From: Sphingorhabdus contaminans
GTDB lineage: Bacteria; Pseudomonadota; Alphaproteobacteria; Sphingomonadales; Sphingomonadaceae
Length of the DNA: 64,000 nucleotides
Assembly (NCBI RefSeq): GCF_007280415.1
Contig: NZ_VKKU01000001.1
Span: forward strand, 1,426,001-1,490,000
Direction of reading: 5' to 3'
The notes below the pieces were generated by a model. It saw nothing but the letters and a program-made list of their open reading frames with translations, searched no databases and had not been told where the DNA came from. This document shows, in pieces, positions 60,104 through 64,000 of this stretch. Within the stretch, counting starts at the first letter, position 1. Every line of letters starts with the position of its first letter. The position numbers and the translations under genes are program-made.

Positions 60104-61180
60104 CTATCCGCACTGGGCGCGGTGCAGCAGTTTCTGGTCGGCAAGTACCAGCGCCATCATGGCCTCCACCACCGGCGCGCCGCGAATGCCGACGCAAGGG
60201 TCGTGGCGGCCCTTGGTGACGATATCGGTCGCCTCGCCCTCGCGCGTGACGGTCTCGACCGGGGTCAGGATCGACGAGGTCGGCTTGAACGCGACCCGCA
60301 CCACGACGGGCTGCCCGGTCGATATGCCCCCCGCAATTCCGCCGGCATTGTTGGCGAGGAATTCAGGCTGGTTGGACCCGGCCGTAGAGGGCCGCATCCG
60401 GTCGGCATTTTCCTCACCCCGCAGGCGCGCGGCTTCAAAGCCTGCACCGATTTCCACGCCCTTGACGGCATTGATGCTCATCATCGCGGCGGCCAATTCG
60501 CTGTCGAGCTTGGCGTAAAGCGGTGCGCCCCAACCGGCGGGGACACCTGTCGCGACACATTCGATCACAGCGCCCAGCGATGAACCGGCCTTGCGCGCCT
60601 CGTCCACCAACTTTTCCCAGCGGGCAGCCGCAGCCTCGTCGGGGCAGAAGAACGGGTTCTTGGCGATCTGCGTGACTTCGAAATTGTCGCGGTTAATCGC
60701 ATCGCCGCCGATTTCGGCGACATAGGCGATGATTTCGACATCAGGGATAACCGCCCGCGCCACCGCGCCCGCAGCCACCCGCGCCGCCGTTTCTCGCGCG
60801 CTGGACCGGCCACCGCCGCGATAGTCGCGGAAACCATATTTGGCGTCATAGCTGTAATCGGCATGGCCGGGGCGGTACGCCTTGGCGACGTCGGAATAGT
60901 CCTTGGACCGCTGGTCCACATTTTCGATCATCAGCGAAATTGGCGTGCCCGTCGTCCGGCCTTCGAAAACACCCGACAGGATACGCACCGCATCGGGTTC
61001 CTGCCGCTGCGTCGTGAAACGCGAGGTTCCGGGACGGCGCTTGTCCAGAAAAGGCTGGATATCCGCCTCGCTCAGCGCCAGGCCCGGAGGGCAACCGTCG
61101 ACCACCGCGCCCAGCGCGGGCCCATGGCTTTCCCCCCATGTGGTAAAGCGGAATACGCGGCCGAAGGTGTTAAAGCTCAT
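60104..61180 (-). CDS. aroC: Chorismate synthase
   Basis: Last step of the shikimate pathway, 5-enolpyruvylshikimate-3-phosphate to chorismate with reduced FMN. 358 residues. Marks are [18 protein letters not shown] (about 17), the FMN/substrate region [19 protein letters not shown] (about 124-142) and [20 protein letters not shown] near the C-terminus. Length is typical. It lies 3 bases after a GNAT gene in the same direction. Confidence 0.97.
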   Translation of the reverse strand: MSFNTFGRVFRFTTWGESHGPALGAVVDGCPPGLALSEADIQPFLDKRRPGTSRFTTQRQEPDAVRILSGVFEGRTTGTPISLMIENVDQRSKDYSDVAKAYRPGHADYSYDAKYGFRDYRGGGRSSARETAARVAAGAVARAVIPDVEIIAYVAEIGGDAINRDNFEVTQIAKNPFFCPDEAAAARWEKLVDEARKAGSSLGAVIECVATGVPAGWGAPLYAKLDSELAAAMMSINAVKGVEIGAGFEAARLRGEENADRMRPSTAGSNQPEFLANNAGGIAGGISTGQPVVVRVAFKPTSSILTPVETVTREGEATDIVTKGRHDPCVGIRGAPVVEAMMALVLADQKLLHRAQCG

Positions 61181-61183
61181 GTA

Positions 61184-61702
61184 TCATTCCATTTGCGCAA
61201 AAGCGGATGCATATTCTGCCTTGCCCCTTTGCGGCAGAGCGAGGCCGCTGTCCAGATGCACCGCCATGAAATGCGGGCCTGCGAAAGGTGACATATAGGG
61301 CTTGGCAAGATCCGGACAATAGCCGAACCGGGGATAATAGTCTGCATGTCCGAGCACAAAACTGATCTGCACTCCCTTTTCGCGCAACATCGTCAGCCCT
61401 GCGCGGATCAAAGCGGCACCGATGCCGTTTCGTTGCTGATCCGGCCGGACCGCCAACGGCCCAAGTCCCGCCGCTCGCAACCGATTACCGTCGGCTTCTA
61501 CACGCATGCAGCTAAATATTACATGACCCAAAAGATCGCCGTCCCGTTCCGCGATCAGACTGGCGACCACATCATCTCCGGCGTGAAGTGCCCGAACAAG
61601 GTCCGCTTCACCATGATACCCCATGGCCGTGGCCGAAAAGGCAGCCCTGTGCAAGTCGGCGATAATATCCAGATCGTCGTCTTGTGCCGAACGAATGATC
61701 AT
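61184..61702 (-). CDS. GNAT-family N-acetyltransferase
   Basis: A 172-residue acetyltransferase. The acetyl-CoA loop is LAVRPDQQRNGIGAALI (about 80-96) and the C-terminal VLGHADYYPRFGYCPD (about 115-130) is typical of the group that includes YhbS-type GNATs. The substrate is unknown. The ATG at 61702 overlaps the stop of the upstream membrane protein gene (ATGA), which decides the start; the frame is open to 61765. Confidence 0.9.
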   Translation of the reverse strand: MIIRSAQDDDLDIIADLHRAAFSATAMGYHGEADLVRALHAGDDVVASLIAERDGDLLGHVIFSCMRVEADGNRLRAAGLGPLAVRPDQQRNGIGAALIRAGLTMLREKGVQISFVLGHADYYPRFGYCPDLAKPYMSPFAGPHFMAVHLDSGLALPQRGKAEYASAFAQME

Positions 61703-62031
61703 CGGGAGCCGGAAGAATCGCCGCTTCGCGTCTTGCGATACTTCACCTGTTCCTTGCCAATCCATGTCCGCACCGCGCGGTAGAGGATCAGGGTCACGGC
61801 AAGGGCTAGCACACGCGCCGCATGTGGATGGCCCAGCGTGGAGCCGATGCGTCCGCCCCAGACAAAGGCGCCAACCACCGCACCGAAACCGGCCATCGAC
61901 ACAAAGGCATCAAGGATCGGGGGCAACCCTTCCCAATAATGTCTGGCATGCCAATATCCGTGCACACCCACCAGCAACGCACAGCCAACAAGCAGGAGAA
62001 CCAGCTCGTTGCTATGGCCGGTGATTATCAC
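61699..62031 (-). CDS. Small membrane protein of unknown function
   Basis: A 110-residue protein with about three hydrophobic segments (for example LVLLLVGCALLVGVHGYW, 10-27, and RVLALAVTLILYRAVRTWI, 73-91) and a basic tail. I do not recognise a domain. It starts with GTG at 62031, within the fabI stop (GTGA), and its stop overlaps the GNAT start, so it is translationally coupled on both sides. Confidence 0.65.
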   Translation of the reverse strand: MIITGHSNELVLLLVGCALLVGVHGYWHARHYWEGLPPILDAFVSMAGFGAVVGAFVWGGRIGSTLGHPHAARVLALAVTLILYRAVRTWIGKEQVKYRKTRSGDSSGSR

Positions 62032-62855
62032 GAAAGAGCGATATCAGGAGCATCCTCCTGCTTCATACCCACGGTGTGATAGCCTGCATCGACATGGTGC
62101 GTCTCGCCGGTCACGCCCTTGGACAGGTCAGACAGGAAATAAAGTGCGGAGGCACCCACATCGTCGATGGTCACATTTCGGCGCAGCGGCGAGTTATACT
62201 CGTTCCATTTCAGGATATAGCGGAAGTCGCCGATACCCGATGCGGCCAATGTCTTGATGGGACCAGCCGAAATCGCATTCACGCGGATACCGTCAGGACC
62301 CACATCATTGGCCAGATATTTCACCGATGTTTCCAACGCCGCCTTTGCAACGCCCATGACATTGTAGTGCGGAACGACCTTTTCCGCGCCATAATAACTG
62401 AGCGTCAGCATGGAGCCGCCGCCCTCGCCGGTTTCCGGGTCAAAGGGTTTCATCAAGGCCGCAGCCCGCTTGGCAACCGCGGTGAAGCTGTAGACGCTGA
62501 TGTTCATCGTCATCAGGAAATCGTCGAGGCTGACATCGAAATATTTGCCGCGCAGGGCTTCTTTGTTCGTAAAACCGATGGCGTGGACGACGAAATCGAT
62601 CGTCGGCCATTTGTCGGCCAGCGTCGCAAAGGCGCGGTCCAGATTGGCCATGTCGGAAACATCACAATCGATCAGAAAATCGCAGCCCAATTGTTCGGCC
62701 AGCGGACGGACCCGCTTTTCCATGACTTCGCCCTGATAGCTGAAGGCGAGTTCGGCACCTTCGGCCTTCAATCGTTGGGCAATACCCCAGGCCAGCGACT
62801 TGTCATTGGCAAGGCCCATGATCAATCCGCGTTTGCCTGCCATCAATCCGCTCAT
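62028..62855 (-). CDS. fabI: Enoyl-[acyl-carrier-protein] reductase (NADH) FabI
   Basis: The last reductive step of fatty acid elongation. 275 residues. Rossmann start GLIMGLANDKSLAWGIAQ (about 10), catalytic Tyr/Lys in YNVMGVAKA (about 158-166) with SYYGAEKVVPH just before, and GPIKTLAASGIGDF (about 192) match FabI. It is the target type for triclosan (family knowledge). It is followed with GTGA overlap by the small membrane protein gene, and preceded by yihY with 7 bases between. Confidence 0.96.
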   Translation of the reverse strand: MSGLMAGKRGLIMGLANDKSLAWGIAQRLKAEGAELAFSYQGEVMEKRVRPLAEQLGCDFLIDCDVSDMANLDRAFATLADKWPTIDFVVHAIGFTNKEALRGKYFDVSLDDFLMTMNISVYSFTAVAKRAAALMKPFDPETGEGGGSMLTLSYYGAEKVVPHYNVMGVAKAALETSVKYLANDVGPDGIRVNAISAGPIKTLAASGIGDFRYILKWNEYNSPLRRNVTIDDVGASALYFLSDLSKGVTGETHHVDAGYHTVGMKQEDAPDIALS

Positions 62856-62862
62856 AATATCC

Positions 62863-63819
62863 TCATTTATCCAAGAGTTCGCTTTGGCGCCCTCTTAATC
62901 CATTTTCATGCGCGTTGGCCAGAGCCGCATTCAATTGTGCGCCAGTTACCATCCCCAGTCCGATCAAATAAAAGAAGATCAGCGCCACCATCACGCCGGC
63001 AAGGCTGCCATAGGTCACGTCATAGTTGCTGACCGTCGACAAAAACACAGGCAGCAAAGCCGTACAGCCCAGCCACCACAGGCTGACCAGCGCCGCCCCC
63101 GGCCATTTGGGATAGATCGGATCCCTGTATTTCTGCGGCGTCAGCCCGCGGAAGATAAGGTAGATTGCCACAAACAGGATCAGGAACGGCACGAACCGAC
63201 CCAGCGCAAAATATCCCGCGACATTCTGGGCCTGCGGAATGAAGCGGTAGACCAGTTCCTCTATTGCCGTCACCAGAACCTGCGCACTGAATGCGATCAT
63301 CGCCAGAAACACGGCGACAACTACCGTCCCGAGCGACCCCAGCCGATATTGCCAGAAATAGAGATGCGGCTGCGTCCCGTAGGAACGGTGCATCACGTCG
63401 CGGATGGTTTCGATCAGGCTCGCCGTTGTCCAGAGGCTGACGGCTGCGCCGAACCAGAGCAAGGGGCCGGAGCGCGCTGTCATGGCGCTCTCGACCGGAC
63501 CGCGCAGGGCATCGGCGACGCCCGGTGGAACTGTCTGGAAAAAGGCGTTGATCAGCGCAATCCCCGACTGCGTCTGCCCGAAGGCCCCTGCAATTGCGGC
63601 AGCGACAATGCAGAAGGAAAAGAGGACAACCAGCGACAGATAGGCAAAATTGCCCGCATGGACAAAGCCTTCGCTATAGACACCGACGAAAACGCGCTTC
63701 GCCACCTCCCGCACCTGTTGTGGAGTGTTGAGATGCGAGAACCATCGGGCCTCGCTTTCACCATGCAACGAAGGACTATGCGCACGGGCCTCTGGTGAGA
63801 GGGGCGAGTGCTCAGACAC
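62863..63819 (-). CDS. YihY/virulence factor BrkB family membrane protein
   Basis: A 318-residue inner-membrane protein with about six helices (for example LVVLFSFCIVAAAIAGAFG, VVVAVFLAMIAFSAQVL, ALIFFYLIGLGMVTGAQLNA). It belongs to the YihY/BrkB family, once misassigned as RNase BN; its function is unsettled, perhaps transport or membrane integrity. It starts with GTG at 63819, overlapping the DnaJ-like stop by 8 bases, and lies 7 bases before fabI. Confidence 0.9.
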   Translation of the reverse strand: MSEHSPLSPEARAHSPSLHGESEARWFSHLNTPQQVREVAKRVFVGVYSEGFVHAGNFAYLSLVVLFSFCIVAAAIAGAFGQTQSGIALINAFFQTVPPGVADALRGPVESAMTARSGPLLWFGAAVSLWTTASLIETIRDVMHRSYGTQPHLYFWQYRLGSLGTVVVAVFLAMIAFSAQVLVTAIEELVYRFIPQAQNVAGYFALGRFVPFLILFVAIYLIFRGLTPQKYRDPIYPKWPGAALVSLWWLGCTALLPVFLSTVSNYDVTYGSLAGVMVALIFFYLIGLGMVTGAQLNAALANAHENGLRGRQSELLDK

Positions 63820-64000
63820 CCATATCTACCCCGACCGTTTCGCCCGAAACACATTCCGCCAATTTGGCCAGTTCTGCAGGATCGGTCGGCAGATGGATCA
63901 TCAGGCTGACAAGCTGGTCGCCGCGGTCGCCATTTTTGGTGGTGAAGCCGCGTCCCTTGATACGCATTGTCGTGCCGGAATTGGTCTTGGGCGGAACAGT
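63812..64000 (-). CDS. DnaJ C-terminal domain protein (5' end outside window)
   Basis: Only the last 62 residues are visible. They match the end of the DnaJ/CbpA peptide-binding beta domain: VPPKTNSGTTMRIKGRGF, NGDRGDQLVSLMIHLP, then a short helical end. It is probably a J-domain chaperone (CbpA-like), but the J-domain is off the right edge. It overlaps the start of yihY by 8 bases. Confidence 0.75.
   Translation of the reverse strand, partial: TVPPKTNSGTTMRIKGRGFTTKNGDRGDQLVSLMIHLPTDPAELAKLAECVSGETVGVDMGV

Noticed and set aside
1-64000. tRNA, rRNA, CRISPR array, IS element, prophage
   Set aside because: None was found by eye: no transposase, integrase, phage gene, regularly spaced repeat or cloverleaf-like sequence. 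A tRNAscan or CRISPR search would be decisive.

Overview
The window is high-GC, gene-dense chromosomal DNA from an alphaproteobacterium, most likely a member of the Sphingomonadales (Sphingopyxis/Sphingorhabdus-like; inference). Supporting signs are the very large NAD-glutamate dehydrogenase, the rpmH-rnpA-yidD-yidC-engB block, the ferredoxin-type sulfite reductase operon with DUF2849/DUF934, the serC-serA-hisZ-purA gene set, and the intergenic palindromes built on GTCACCCTGAAC...GTTCAGGGTGAC that I associate with this order. I found no transposase, integrase, CRISPR array, rRNA or tRNA. Both ends are cut inside genes: putA on the left and a DnaJ C-terminal-domain gene on the right.

Layout. 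1-5.4 kb: proline catabolism (putA), a glycine-zipper protein, a phytase-like protein, rpmB and tadA. 5.4-8.2 kb: an AT-richer island with three orphan genes (one DUF4265, one lipoprotein) separated by degenerate repeats. 8.2-11.7 kb: a dienelactone-hydrolase-like protein, a LytTR response regulator with its membrane histidine kinase, and a divergent HD-domain protein. 11.8-18 kb: NAD-glutamate dehydrogenase with a divergent dicarboxylate/glutamate symporter, then a methyltransferase-like gene. 18.9-28.5 kb: an MFS transporter, purA, a four-gene stretch headed by two alpha/beta hydrolases and a 2OG-Fe(II)-oxygenase-like protein, then hisZ, serA and serC. 28.5-33.3 kb: a PepSY/MsrQ-like pair, an extensin-family lipoprotein, a LOG-family protein, two c-type cytochromes and prephenate dehydratase. 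33.3-35.8 kb: a glycosyltransferase and metallophosphoesterase pair that looks like the Agt/PlcP lipid-remodelling operon, with a candidate Pho box, then DUF2171. 35.8-44.9 kb: polA, a GNAT-like acyltransferase divergent from a membrane AraC regulator, a sterol-desaturase-family enzyme, an SH3 protein, a 2-hydroxyacid dehydrogenase, amtB and a PilZ protein. 44.9-50.5 kb: a nitronate-monooxygenase-like flavoprotein, a glycosyltransferase, selO and astD. 50.6-54.5 kb: the siroheme/assimilatory sulfate reduction operon cobA-DUF2849-cysI-DUF934-cysH. 54.7-59.6 kb: a thioesterase, a small membrane protein, rpmH-rnpA-yidD-yidC, engB and a GST. 59.6-64 kb: a tightly packed leftward cluster DnaJ-like, yihY, fabI, membrane protein, GNAT, aroC, cupin.

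How the genes fit together. putA feeds glutamate, the large GDH turns glutamate into 2-oxoglutarate, and the adjacent SDF symporter can import glutamate or dicarboxylates. astD acts in arginine succinylation catabolism and amtB handles ammonium. serC/serA give serine, and the cys operon supplies sulfide for cysteine, so amino-acid nitrogen and sulfur metabolism is a recurring theme. The most interesting non-routine units are the PlcP/Agt operon with a Pho-box-like site, the AraC/desaturase/acyltransferase locus with a shared operator-like sequence, and the repeat-bounded orphan-gene island.
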